A stretch of 64,000 nucleotides of DNA from Terriglobia bacterium (GTDB lineage: Bacteria > Acidobacteriota > Terriglobia > Terriglobales > Acidobacteriaceae): positions 142,376-206,375 of the forward strand of contig JAIQGL010000018.1 in assembly GCA_020072585.1 (NCBI GenBank). The letters run 5' to 3'. Shown here piece by piece: positions 8,683 through 18,189 of this stretch; position 1 is the stretch's first letter; every line of letters starts with the position of its first letter. The position numbers and the translations under genes were made by a program. The notes beneath the pieces were generated by a model. It was given only the letters and a program-made list of their open reading frames with translations, was not told where the DNA came from and ran no database searches.

Positions 8683-9669
8683 TTAATAAGACTGATTTCC
8701 CGAGGGCTCACCTTCATCGAACAGCCAATCCCGCATCTGCCTGGGAGAAAGATTTCCCCCGGCAAATATTGTGGCAACTCTTTGTCCGCGAAAACGCGAC
8801 CGATCACTCAGAATTGCGGCAAGCCCCGCAATACCTGAAGGCTCCACAACAAGTCCCAGCACACGGTGCGCCAGGCGCATCGCTTGGAGCATTTGTTCGT
8901 CACTGACTGCCAAGACTTCATCCACCACACCACGCATCGCATCCAGGGAAAATGGCACTGGGACGCGCACGGCAATGCCGTCCGCAATTGTGTTCACGCT
9001 GTCGGTTTCCACCACTTTGTTCCGGGCAAACGAGAGTTGCATGGCTGGCGCTCCCTGAGAGACAACCCCTAAGACGCTGGCCTGTGGGGCAAAGCGCTTC
9101 ATCCATACGGCAATTCCAGTAAGCAAAGCTCCGTTACCCAAGGGGACAACGACAGCATCAATCTGGCCACCGGCTTCCGTTAACTCCTTGGCAATCGTTC
9201 CGGCACCTTCGGCAAAAGCAGGATGCGCGCCATCTTCCACAAATAGCGCGTTCGTCGCCTTCGCAAAGTTGCGAGCCACTTCCTTGGCGTCATCCATGTC
9301 CAAGCCAGCAAGGCGGACATCAGCGCCCATGCGGCGCATGGCGGAAATTTTGACCGGGTTACCTTTCTCTGGTGCGAACACGGTTAAAGATCTGCGGGCT
9401 TTGCGAGCGGCAAACGCTAAGCCTTGGCCAAAGTTACCCGCAGACGCTGCAACCATCGGTTGGTCGTTGGGCCGTAGGCGCTGAACAAAGAGATCAGTCC
9501 CGCGTCCCTTGAAGCTGCGGATGGGATTCACCGTTTCCACTTTTACAACAACGCGCGCACCCGTCAGTTCATCAAGTTCGTCATGCCAGATGAGCGGCGT
9601 ATTGCGAAATACAGGATCAATGACAGTGCTGGCGGCTTCAATTCGGTCCAGGCAGACATAATCACTCAT
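8683..9669 (-). CDS. PLP-dependent threonine/serine dehydratase-like enzyme
   Basis: About 328 residues of fold-type II PLP enzyme. The PLP lysine is in IRSFKGRGTD, the substrate loop is ASAGNFGQGLA, and the phosphate-binding region resembles VVPLGNGALL. The C-terminal regulatory domain of biosynthetic IlvA is absent, so it resembles catabolic threonine dehydratases or serine/threonine racemases. Such enzymes convert threonine to 2-oxobutyrate and ammonia, or racemise or dehydrate related hydroxy-amino acids. I start at the ATG at 9669 (MSDYVCLDRI), where homology begins; the frame opens at 9738. It is the last gene of the first cluster operon, one of several threonine-handling genes here, and its exact substrate is open. 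Confidence 0.75.
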   Translation of the reverse strand: MSDYVCLDRIEAASTVIDPVFRNTPLIWHDELDELTGARVVVKVETVNPIRSFKGRGTDLFVQRLRPNDQPMVAASAGNFGQGLAFAARKARRSLTVFAPEKGNPVKISAMRRMGADVRLAGLDMDDAKEVARNFAKATNALFVEDGAHPAFAEGAGTIAKELTEAGGQIDAVVVPLGNGALLTGIAVWMKRFAPQASVLGVVSQGAPAMQLSFARNKVVETDSVNTIADGIAVRVPVPFSLDAMRGVVDEVLAVSDEQMLQAMRLAHRVLGLVVEPSGIAGLAAILSDRSRFRGQRVATIFAGGNLSPRQMRDWLFDEGEPSGNQSY

Positions 9670-9741
9670 CAAGCAGCTCTCACCTTCTGGAACAGCTTTA
9701 TGATCCTTCACTGAGCATGAGCCGCGCTCAACGACCACGCA

Positions 9742-10320
9742 TCATGCCGGTGACGGGCGAGCGGTCGCCTCCGAGTTCTCCCGGGAAGCTTGGATCATTT
9801 GTTGGCGTAACGCATACAGTTGCTTCATATGTCGCCGCACGTGAAACAATTGGAACTTACGCCACTGCTTGATTGTAAGCGGGCCAAGGTACGGATGCGA
9901 GAGCATCTCTATCTTGCTTCCAAATTTTTCTTCACACTCCCACATCATGCGGTCCATTTCTGCGAGGTTCTCCAGAAGACTGCGCTTCGCATCTTCAGGC
10001 CCCAATCCTCTGGGGCAGACCATTTTGGGAGCAATCACACGCATGGGAAAATAACCCAGCACCAGTACGCGAAAAGCGAGCCAGCGTTGGTGCAATGTAG
10101 GTCTGGGAAGTTCCGGTCCGCCTTGTCTCAAGATCATCCTGCATCCCTTTGCCGTGATCATGAACCCCAGCGAGAGATGCTCTAACAGATTTGCTGAAGA
10201 CCATTTTCCTTCCGGGGCCCACGTCATCTGATCATCAGCCATTCCGGCAATGGATGACTCCACCACGCTTAAGGCGCGGCGTAAATGCCGCGAGTGGAAT
10301 GAGGTAAGTTCGTTCGTCAT
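9742..10320 (-). CDS. DinB/YfiT-like four-helix protein
   Basis: This 192-residue protein looks like the DinB / DUF1569 metal-binding four-helix-bundle superfamily. The N-terminal helix has ALSVVESSIAGM and WAPEGKWSSANLLEHLSLG, with a likely metal His in LEHL. The C-terminal helix FHVRRHMKQLYALRQQM has two further His. Members include thiol-transferases and maleylpyruvate isomerase-like enzymes, but many have no known role. It sits 50 bp after NRPS1 and before the dehydratase gene in the same orientation, so it is probably co-transcribed. A part in biosynthesis or in self-protection is speculative. Confidence 0.6.
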   Translation of the reverse strand: MTNELTSFHSRHLRRALSVVESSIAGMADDQMTWAPEGKWSSANLLEHLSLGFMITAKGCRMILRQGGPELPRPTLHQRWLAFRVLVLGYFPMRVIAPKMVCPRGLGPEDAKRSLLENLAEMDRMMWECEEKFGSKIEMLSHPYLGPLTIKQWRKFQLFHVRRHMKQLYALRQQMIQASRENSEATARPSPA

Positions 10321-10370
10321 CGGGATGTCTCCGTCAATTCTTGAGTCTCAAGCCAGTGCCCGAGATCCAG

Positions 10371-13300
10371 CTATCGTAGAAGTTCTTCCAGTTCTCCGGC
10401 GTCCAATTCGAGCGTGTCAAACTGGCGGGTATCGATTTCGAGCGTGCCATCGCTCTGCCATCTTCCGAACCATGCAAGTGGAACTATTCCAAAGGCTGGG
10501 TCATTTTGCAGCCTCTTGAACAGCCGGCCACGAACGCCAATAGGCACGACCTGGTCCCATTCATCCAGCACAAACACTGAAGCTGAACCCGCCGGGCGTC
10601 CAGCGAGCGGACCGCCGGAGGCAAAATCGTCAATCCAAAGCAGTAGGTCCACTTCTTCATCAAGAGGAACAAACGCGCTGACTTGGACTCCCATATTCTG
10701 GCGAACAAAGGCCACGTCGCATTGTGACGGCGCACGAACAATGACACGTTCCAGAGCTGGAGCTATCTGCCTGACGACTGCTCCGCTCTCAGCCAGATGT
10801 TCGAGGATTTCGGCGCTGGCCACTAAAGCTTTTACTTTGGGGGCAGCGAGCGCCCTATACAAATCATCAGAAGCAGAGGGGGCAGCGGCTACACGGTTAA
10901 AGACAATGCCTTCCGCGGTCAAGGCCGCGGCGCCTTGTCCGCCCGCCCGCTGAAATTCGCGAATCATATTTATAAGTTCAGAGTTAATCTGAGCTCCAGA
11001 GCTGAAACTGGAGAGCGCCTCCTGCTCAAGATTTTCAACCAGGGTGAACCCACTAATCCGCTCGTGCGGATGTGCAACAATTTCCTGCAATAGGTGCGCC
11101 CATTTGGCAAGCAGGCCAGCAGGTGCAGGCGCTTTGTCCATGGTTCCTGGAACAATCTCCGCGCACCAGCTCTCAGGCCCTTCTGAGACACGCACGGAAA
11201 GCTGGGGACCGGCAACACGATTGAGATCAAAACCGTAGCCAGGCAATGACTCAAAGTATGCTTTTGCTCCGGCGAAAGATAAATCTTTGGGCTGCTCTTC
11301 GAGCAGCAACACCAGTGAGTATGGATAAAGATCATTGCGACCATGTTTCCGCCGCAACGCGTGCAGCCATTGTTGGAAAGGATATTCTTGATGAGCCATC
11401 GCACCGAGCACGGTCTGGCAGACTCGCCCAAGCAGTTCAAAGAACGTTGGGTTGCCGGAAATATCTGACCTGAGGCAAAGCGGGTTCATGAAGAAACCAG
11501 CCACACGCTCCAAATCAGGATGAGCACGGCCACTGACGGCCGTACCCACCGCCACATCAGTGGTGCCGGTAAGCCGCGCAAGAAGAATTTTGAAGGCGGC
11601 AAGCAACACCACAAAGAGTGTGGTTCCTTGATCTCCGGCAAGCTGCTTCAGCCGCGCCATGAGCTCTTTTGGCAGATGCAGCATTTGGTTCTGGGCAGAC
11701 TGCTTCCCAACAGCGCCTGCACCTGCCCGATTCAGGTTGAGCGGAGCCAATTCGTTGTTAAACAACTCCAGCCAATAATCTTTTTGCACCTGCATGGCGG
11801 ATGAATCAAGACGCTTCTGGTGCCACTCTGCATAGTCCACATAGCGGACCTGAAGTTCGGGTAATGAGGAGACACGCGTTTGCTTGAAAGCACTGTACAA
11901 TTCAGCCAAGTCCTCCACCAGAATGTGCTCGGTCCAAACATCAGAAATAATATGAGGCAGTTGCATCACCACGCAGTGAACTTGAGCTTCCAGGCGAACC
12001 AGTTGCACACGAAGCATTGGCGGCTGGTTTTTCATGGAGGCATTGAGTTGCTCGGCCAGCAACTGCCGTAGCTTCTCGCGCTGCACCTGGTCCTTAAAGG
12101 AAGAAAGATCGTGAAATTGCCAGTCGACTTTCACATGATTATGAACGATCTGGACTGGTTCACCTTCGATCTCCGAAAAGGAGACGCGCAGCGATTCATG
12201 TCTTTGCACCAGAGCGTCCAGAGCTTTGTCAAAACTCTCTGGTTCAATTTCGCCCTCAATGCGGATGATCTGAGGGAATCCCCAGCCTGGGGCTTCAGCA
12301 CGGAGCACATCATTGAAAGCAAGCCACATGGGCCTTTGTGTGGGAGCCAGCGGATAATGCGGTTGGCTGGCTACGCTCGGAATTTTTTCAATAACGGAAA
12401 CATTCGTGCTTTCAGAACTCAATGCAACTGCCAACTCGGCGATAGTCGGATTCAAAAAAAGCTCGCGGATGGAAACACCACGAGAAAGCCGGGCTTGCAG
12501 GTTAAGCACGATCCTGGTCGCATTCAGCGAGTGTCCGCCGATCTCAAAGAAATCATCATGCGCGCCGATGCGGTCGATTCCCAAAACTTCTTGCCAGACT
12601 TGGGCAATTTGTTTCTCCACGTCAGTGGTTGGAGCGACATATTCTTCCGCTCTCTGGCTCCAGTCAGGGGCAGGCAGAGCACGACGGTCCACTTTGCCGG
12701 TGCGGGTGAGCGGCAACTTTTCAAGGGTTATAAAAGCGTCCGGGACCATGTGCTCAGGAAGACGTTCTGCAACATATTTCCTCATCTCCCTCACATCTAA
12801 GGCGCCACTGCCCACACAATAACCCACAAGGCGGCCGGAGTGAACAGCGGCCACAGCCTGGCTGACTCCGGGATGGCCGCCCAACGCCCCTTCGACTTCC
12901 GCAATTTCAATGCGACGTCCACGAACCTTAACCTGACCGTCGCGACGCCCCAGAAACTCAAGCACACCGTCCCATCTCCAGCGTCCCACGTCTCCGGTAA
13001 GATAGAGTCGGCTGCCTGCTTCCAACCCAAATGGATCCGGGACAAACGTCCTGGCAGTCTTCGTGGCATCTCCAATGTATCCGCGCCCTACGCAGATACC
13101 TCCAACCGCGATTTCACCAACGCAACCGACAGGCACCAGGCGCAATTCACGATCAACCACATAGACGCACGATCCCGCGATTGGGCGGCCCACGCCTACC
13201 CGGTCTCGAATCTCCAGAGCAGAGTGAAGGATTTCATGCGTCACGTCGTCAGAGCATTCCGTCGGCCCCCATGCGTTGATCAGAGGTATGCCGGGAAAAC

Positions 13301-15605
13301 GTTGCATCCAACGATGGCTCAGCGAAACGGAGAGGGTTTCCGCCGTAGAGACCATGAACTTCAACCATCTGAGATTTTCGACACCATCCATTCCCAGCAA
13401 TAACTCAAGGTAGCTGGGAACTGTTTCAAGAATCGTCACGCCATCGCGCTTAACGGCATCCAATAATGCCGCCGGATTCAGTACCAGATCTTCGCCGTAA
13501 ATTAGCACGCGGCCGCCTACCATCAGCGGAGCCAGAAATTGCCACACAGAAATATCGAAGCAGTGAGATGCATTCTGGACGACTGCATCGCCCGGATTTA
13601 ATGCCAGAACTTCGATCTTCGACCGAAGGTGATTGCGCATCCCCGCGCGTTCCACCATTGCCCCTTTCGGTATCCCCGTGGATCCCGACGTATAAAAGAT
13701 ATAAGCCAATTCCTTGCCGGTAAATTTCACGGCTGGCGGACCTGCGGCGACGCTCAACATCCATTCGCCGGCACTTACGACTCCTTCAAGCTGCGTATTG
13801 TCCCAGCTAAACGTTCCGCAACCGCTCATGCAGGAAAGATTGCAGCCCCGTTCCGCCGAATCATCATCCACTGCAAGCCAGCTAAGGCCGGCGTCCTTTA
13901 TCATGCCCAGCATTCGCTCTTCAGGATCTTTCGGGTCCAAAGGCACATATGCTGCACCGGCCTTCATGACTCCTAAAATAGTTATGAGCATCCCCACGCT
14001 GCGCCGGCCCATGATGCCCACTCTGCCCTCAGGGCCTACGCCGCAAGAACGCAGCCAATTTGCCAGACGATTGGTGCGCTCATCCAACTCACTGTAAGTC
14101 AGCTCACAATTTCGATCAGCCACCGCGGGGGCATGTGGATGTTCGCACGCAAACCACGCGATTGATTCTTCCACCCATGGCCCTTCAGAATTTGCGGCGC
14201 CACCTTTGCCAAAGCTGAGAACACGCGCTCGTTCCATTTGCGGCAGAGGTTCGAATTGTGAAAGCAACGCTTCCGGTTGTTCCGCGATCCTTGACAACAA
14301 TTCCTGCATGCAGTCTGCGATCAATGCCAAGGGCTTCCCCGAAAGGAGTTCGCGGTTGTAATAAAAGCCGAGAGAGAGCCCGTCCTTGAGTTCGCGGACG
14401 GTCAGCCAGAGATGGTAAACGCCTCCCTGCACGAAGCGCGAAACCATATTCATGCGAATGCCGCCCGCCTCACTCTCCAGGGCTTTCACCTGGGAGATAA
14501 CCACGGGGAAAAGCGGGAGATGCGGATCACGGTTGATCTTGAGGCCACGCACGGCTTCAAAGAGCGGATATTCAACGTGCTGCTGAGCATTCTTCATCTG
14601 CCGGTTCACATCCGCCAACACATCAGTGAACCGCGCCATATCTTCCATGTTTGTCCGTACCGGCACCAGATGACCAAAAAATCCGAGCAGTTCCGGCCAG
14701 TGAACAGGTAGCGTAGTAAAAGGAATTCCCAGGAGCAGGTCCTTTTCCCCCACCAGTTGCTGCAGCAGCACTTGAAAAGCAGCGAGCACGGTACGAAACA
14801 GCGTGGTGCGATAGCGCTTGCGAAAACTCTTCAGCTGTTGAAAGACCTTGTCCGGAACATCCTGGTCCAGAACTCCAAGATCGAAGCTGGTCACGCGGCG
14901 CGATTCCCGGTCTGTGGGCAGTTCCATGGCCGGCAGCGGTGATTGCAGCTGGTCCCGCCAGTAGCTTTCGTGCTCTTTGAGCAGTCCCTTTTGCAAGAGT
15001 TCAATTTGGCGGGCGGCAAAATCCGTATACTGAACGCTGATCGACGGTAAAATCCCACTCTCGCCCCGCAGCAGCATTTCATAGGAAGCGCCTACTTGCT
15101 CGAAGATCTGTGACATATAAATGCCATCGAGGATGAGGTGGCTAAAAATGAACAAGAAGACATGATGGGCCGGCCCGCGCTGCGCCAGCGCAAAGCGAAA
15201 GAGTGGTCCCGTTCCAAAATCAAATTGCTTGCTGACCAGATCTTTTTCAATCGCCTGTATGATGCCGGCTTGCGCCGCCTCCGGCTCTTCCGAGAGGTCG
15301 TGAACGGCAAAGCTTACGCGTACATTGGACACAATCTTTTGATAGGGAACGCCATCCAATTCGACAAAGACAGTGCGCAAAGTCTCATGGCGGTCAACCA
15401 CCGCCTGCCAGGCCTGACGGAAGAATTCAACGTTTAATTCGCCTTCCAGAGTGACCTGCACACAAACATTGTTAAGTCCCTGTTGTGAGTGGATCTGGCT
15501 CTGGAACCACATATCGCGCTGATTCATTGAGAGCGGGAACAACTCCCTGTCAGCGCGCCGCTCCAGCGGAACTGTCTCACGCGTTTCTACTTCGTCCTTG
15601 ACCAT
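10371..15605 (-). CDS. Nonribosomal peptide synthetase 1: C-A-T-C-(A remnant)
   Basis: About 1744 residues. C1 begins near residue 23 (LSMNQRDMWF) and keeps the catalytic His in SHLILDG. The complete A domain (about 480-970) has LTYSEL, YTSGSTGIPKG, CFDISVW (about 681), GPTE (about 777) and LTRTGK. A carrier domain has GGHSLN (about 1021). C2 has PHIISDV (about 1216). The last ~210 residues look like the collapsed end of an A domain: VFVLDEWDQVVPIGVRGRLF and FGRWQSDGTLEI align with A7/A8, but no ATP-binding motifs remain. The specificity positions read D-I-W-E-V-T-A-D-D, close to the code I recall for diaminobutyrate. With no thioesterase it must hand on to another protein, probably NRPS2. 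Start: ATG at 15605 or GTG at 15617; neither has a clear ribosome site, and translation is likely coupled to the MFS gene. Confidence 0.85.
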   Translation of the reverse strand: MVKDEVETRETVPLERRADRELFPLSMNQRDMWFQSQIHSQQGLNNVCVQVTLEGELNVEFFRQAWQAVVDRHETLRTVFVELDGVPYQKIVSNVRVSFAVHDLSEEPEAAQAGIIQAIEKDLVSKQFDFGTGPLFRFALAQRGPAHHVFLFIFSHLILDGIYMSQIFEQVGASYEMLLRGESGILPSISVQYTDFAARQIELLQKGLLKEHESYWRDQLQSPLPAMELPTDRESRRVTSFDLGVLDQDVPDKVFQQLKSFRKRYRTTLFRTVLAAFQVLLQQLVGEKDLLLGIPFTTLPVHWPELLGFFGHLVPVRTNMEDMARFTDVLADVNRQMKNAQQHVEYPLFEAVRGLKINRDPHLPLFPVVISQVKALESEAGGIRMNMVSRFVQGGVYHLWLTVRELKDGLSLGFYYNRELLSGKPLALIADCMQELLSRIAEQPEALLSQFEPLPQMERARVLSFGKGGAANSEGPWVEESIAWFACEHPHAPAVADRNCELTYSELDERTNRLANWLRSCGVGPEGRVGIMGRRSVGMLITILGVMKAGAAYVPLDPKDPEERMLGMIKDAGLSWLAVDDDSAERGCNLSCMSGCGTFSWDNTQLEGVVSAGEWMLSVAAGPPAVKFTGKELAYIFYTSGSTGIPKGAMVERAGMRNHLRSKIEVLALNPGDAVVQNASHCFDISVWQFLAPLMVGGRVLIYGEDLVLNPAALLDAVKRDGVTILETVPSYLELLLGMDGVENLRWLKFMVSTAETLSVSLSHRWMQRFPGIPLINAWGPTECSDDVTHEILHSALEIRDRVGVGRPIAGSCVYVVDRELRLVPVGCVGEIAVGGICVGRGYIGDATKTARTFVPDPFGLEAGSRLYLTGDVGRWRWDGVLEFLGRRDGQVKVRGRRIEIAEVEGALGGHPGVSQAVAAVHSGRLVGYCVGSGALDVREMRKYVAERLPEHMVPDAFITLEKLPLTRTGKVDRRALPAPDWSQRAEEYVAPTTDVEKQIAQVWQEVLGIDRIGAHDDFFEIGGHSLNATRIVLNLQARLSRGVSIRELFLNPTIAELAVALSSESTNVSVIEKIPSVASQPHYPLAPTQRPMWLAFNDVLRAEAPGWGFPQIIRIEGEIEPESFDKALDALVQRHESLRVSFSEIEGEPVQIVHNHVKVDWQFHDLSSFKDQVQREKLRQLLAEQLNASMKNQPPMLRVQLVRLEAQVHCVVMQLPHIISDVWTEHILVEDLAELYSAFKQTRVSSLPELQVRYVDYAEWHQKRLDSSAMQVQKDYWLELFNNELAPLNLNRAGAGAVGKQSAQNQMLHLPKELMARLKQLAGDQGTTLFVVLLAAFKILLARLTGTTDVAVGTAVSGRAHPDLERVAGFFMNPLCLRSDISGNPTFFELLGRVCQTVLGAMAHQEYPFQQWLHALRRKHGRNDLYPYSLVLLLEEQPKDLSFAGAKAYFESLPGYGFDLNRVAGPQLSVRVSEGPESWCAEIVPGTMDKAPAPAGLLAKWAHLLQEIVAHPHERISGFTLVENLEQEALSSFSSGAQINSELINMIREFQRAGGQGAAALTAEGIVFNRVAAAPSASDDLYRALAAPKVKALVASAEILEHLAESGAVVRQIAPALERVIVRAPSQCDVAFVRQNMGVQVSAFVPLDEEVDLLLWIDDFASGGPLAGRPAGSASVFVLDEWDQVVPIGVRGRLFKRLQNDPAFGIVPLAWFGRWQSDGTLEIDTRQFDTLELDAGELEELLR

Positions 15606-15627
15606 TGTGTCGCTCACTTGGTATCGC

Positions 15628-16992
15628 TCACTTGATTTCCTGCAGTGAATCCAACTGGCACAGGAGCGGTGCATTAAGAGTGGCCTCCGGTGCCTCCGTG
15701 TGCATGGTGATCTTTGGTTCAAATGAGACAGCCACCGGCATGCTTCCTTCTTCTCCGGCAAGGAAGTCACGGCATTCACGCTTCAAAGCAACATTCGTCG
15801 CCAACAAAGTGGCTGCGACGCCGCAAAACAAATAGATAGCCGGGATGTTGCGGTGCGTCATATCAGCGATGATGCCGGTCAAGCCCATGGCAAATGGTGT
15901 GAGGCCGCGGGTTATAGTCATGAGTAAGCCGAAGACCCGTCCACGAATCTCACTGGGCGTGGCCAACTGAAGAGTGGTGATTAATTTGAGAACGATAAAC
16001 CCATCCATGGCGCCCACTGCCCCGATAAGCCACAGAGCCGCCCACGGTCCACTCACAAAACTCAATGCCGTCAGGCACAAGGACATCACAATCATGACCA
16101 CGACTGTTACCCGACTGGAAGTTCGGGCCGAGAGTTTTAGCGCTCCACCAAGGCCGTAACCGATAAAAGTGCCGAACCCTGACGCGGCCAGCAGGAAACC
16201 ATACCATTGCGGGCCTGCGCGCAGATAATCTTCCACGTAAAACGGAAACAGAATCAACATTGGAACCATGACGAGTTGAAAAAATGCCATGGTATAGAAA
16301 AGCATTTTCATTCCAGGCCGGGAATGAATATGCCGCAGTCCTTCCATGATTTCGCTTTTAAAGCTGGAGGGCTTCTTCTGTTCGTCCACCGGCTTAGCTG
16401 GCAGTGGAGGAATTCGAATAAATGCGTCACTGATGGCTGCATAAAAATAAGTTGCAGCGTCTGCTAGCATGAGCAGAGGAGCGCCCACCGTGCGGAACAA
16501 CAGGCCCGCAATGGCCTGGCCCAGTACAGTGCAAATCTGGAACGAGCCCTGAATAAAGGAATTCGCGGTGCCCAGGCCTTCTTTCGGCACCAGATCAGGA
16601 ACTACAGACATGCTGGCCGGCTGCCAGACAGCCCCGACGCTGCCTTCAAGCAAGGAATACGCAAAGAGCGATCCAACAATGAGCACAATTGAATGTGATC
16701 CAAACCACAAGATTCCGGCAATTCCGGTCAGCGCCAGCCCACGGATAAAATCACCAGTGATTAGGACGGACCGTCTGGAATAACGGTCCACTACCGCGCC
16801 CCCCAAAGGCCCAAGCACCAAAGCTGGAATAGTAGACGCCATCATGAGCAAGCCGACCAGCGTAGCGGATTCCGTTGCCTGCTTCAGGGAGAGAATCACG
16901 ATCACCTGAAACAGTTGCGTGCCAATCTGGCTGACAACCTGCCCTTGCCATAAAAACAGGAAATTTCGGTTCATCGTGCGCTTCGGAACCAT
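15628..16992 (-). CDS. MFS exporter (EntS/MFS_3-like)
   Basis: A 454-residue protein with about twelve hydrophobic segments and the MFS loop GGAVVDRYSRRSVLI after helix 2. The N-terminal LFLWQGQVVSQIGTQLF is typical of the MFS_3 group, which includes the enterobactin exporter EntS and many exporters in NRPS clusters. It most likely exports the cluster product across the inner membrane. AAGGAG lies seven bases before the ATG. It sits between the threonine aldolase and NRPS1 genes in the first operon. A short soluble tail after the last helix (about 415-454) has no known role. Confidence 0.8.
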   Translation of the reverse strand: MVPKRTMNRNFLFLWQGQVVSQIGTQLFQVIVILSLKQATESATLVGLLMMASTIPALVLGPLGGAVVDRYSRRSVLITGDFIRGLALTGIAGILWFGSHSIVLIVGSLFAYSLLEGSVGAVWQPASMSVVPDLVPKEGLGTANSFIQGSFQICTVLGQAIAGLLFRTVGAPLLMLADAATYFYAAISDAFIRIPPLPAKPVDEQKKPSSFKSEIMEGLRHIHSRPGMKMLFYTMAFFQLVMVPMLILFPFYVEDYLRAGPQWYGFLLAASGFGTFIGYGLGGALKLSARTSSRVTVVVMIVMSLCLTALSFVSGPWAALWLIGAVGAMDGFIVLKLITTLQLATPSEIRGRVFGLLMTITRGLTPFAMGLTGIIADMTHRNIPAIYLFCGVAATLLATNVALKRECRDFLAGEEGSMPVAVSFEPKITMHTEAPEATLNAPLLCQLDSLQEIK

Positions 16993-17036
16993 TGTGTAAC
17001 TCCTTGCTGGATTTCTCCTGCTATTTCACGTCGATG

Positions 17037-18170
17037 TCATGGCACAATAGCGGCCATTTCAAAAGGTTTCTCTGCCTCCTGCCAGGGCAGAAAATCTGCG
17101 GTAGCAACTGGAGAAGACGCGGCACGAGCGCGGGCCAGAGCTCTGCCGACCGCTTCAATGGCAAACTTGATGTCTTCCGCGCTGACGCCATAATGCGTCA
17201 CCGCCCGTATTTTCCGTTTGCCCAGTTCCATCACACGAACGCCTTCGTTCTCCAGCGCGTAAAGAAAATATTTGAGGCTTAGTTCCGGGTCCGCCAAAGT
17301 GAAAAAGACTATGTTGGTTTGGGGCGGCTCCGCCGCAATCTCAATCCCAGGAATTTCCGCCAATCCTTGTGACAAAGAGCGAGCATTCATGTGGTCTTCG
17401 CTAAGACGGTCCACCATCTGCTCCAGGGAATAAACACCACCGGCGGCAACGATTCCGGCCTGGCGCATTCCGCCACCCAGCATCTTTCGCAACCGCCGTG
17501 CGTGGTTAATAAAGGAACTGCGCCCAGCAAGCACTGAACCAACCGGAGCAGCCAGCCCCTTGGACAGGCAGATCGTGACTGAATCAGCAAAAGTAGCAAT
17601 GTGGCGAACATCCATTCCCATGCTCACGGCAGCATTGAAGATGCGCGCGCCGTCCAGATGCACGGGTAAGGACCGGCGCTGAGCAAATTCATAAACCTGC
17701 GCCAGATATTCGAGCGACAACACTTTTCCGCCACACAAGCAATGTGTGTTCTCCAGGCAAATCAGACCCGTGGGAACACACTGGAAATCCTGCTCGCCAT
17801 ACAGCGCAGCATCCATCGCCTCAATTGGAACTTCGCCATTGGCAAGTGTAGGAAGCGGATGGTAGACCAGCCCGCCGAGCACTGACGCCCCTCCGGCTTC
17901 CCACTTCCATATGTCAGACTGGTCGCCAACCAGCAACCTCTTCCGCTGCGAACAGTGGGTGAGTATCGCTAACAGGTTGGCCATGGTTCCACTGGGGGTA
18001 AGAATGGCTGCTTCCTTGCCCAGCGTCCGCGCAGCCAGACGCTCCAGATCGTTGACGGTGGGGTCTTCACCATAGACATCATCGCCCAGTTGCGCGCGCG
18101 CGATCGCTTTGCGCATATTCAGCGGTGGCAAGGTCACGGTATCACTGCGTAGATCAATGAAAGATTTCAT
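17037..18170 (-). CDS. Threonine aldolase family PLP enzyme
   Basis: 377 residues of the fold-type I beta-eliminating lyase / threonine aldolase family. It starts FIDLRSDTVTLPP, has HLDGARIFNAAV for the PLP-binding Asp and SKGLAAPVGSVLAG with the Schiff-base Lys. Family enzymes split threonine or allo-threonine to glycine and acetaldehyde, and can run in reverse. In this cluster it could supply allo-threonine or another beta-hydroxy amino acid, or act on an intermediate. It is 19 bp after the ATP-grasp gene and 44 bp before the MFS gene, inside the first operon. Confidence 0.85.
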   Translation of the reverse strand: MKSFIDLRSDTVTLPPLNMRKAIARAQLGDDVYGEDPTVNDLERLAARTLGKEAAILTPSGTMANLLAILTHCSQRKRLLVGDQSDIWKWEAGGASVLGGLVYHPLPTLANGEVPIEAMDAALYGEQDFQCVPTGLICLENTHCLCGGKVLSLEYLAQVYEFAQRRSLPVHLDGARIFNAAVSMGMDVRHIATFADSVTICLSKGLAAPVGSVLAGRSSFINHARRLRKMLGGGMRQAGIVAAGGVYSLEQMVDRLSEDHMNARSLSQGLAEIPGIEIAAEPPQTNIVFFTLADPELSLKYFLYALENEGVRVMELGKRKIRAVTHYGVSAEDIKFAIEAVGRALARARAASSPVATADFLPWQEAEKPFEMAAIVP

Positions 18171-18189
18171 GGGTTGTATTCACTCCACT

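Noticed and set aside
12111..12800. 229-codon plus-strand open frame inside NRPS1
   Set aside because: Antisense to a well-conserved carrier and condensation region; no recognisable motifs.
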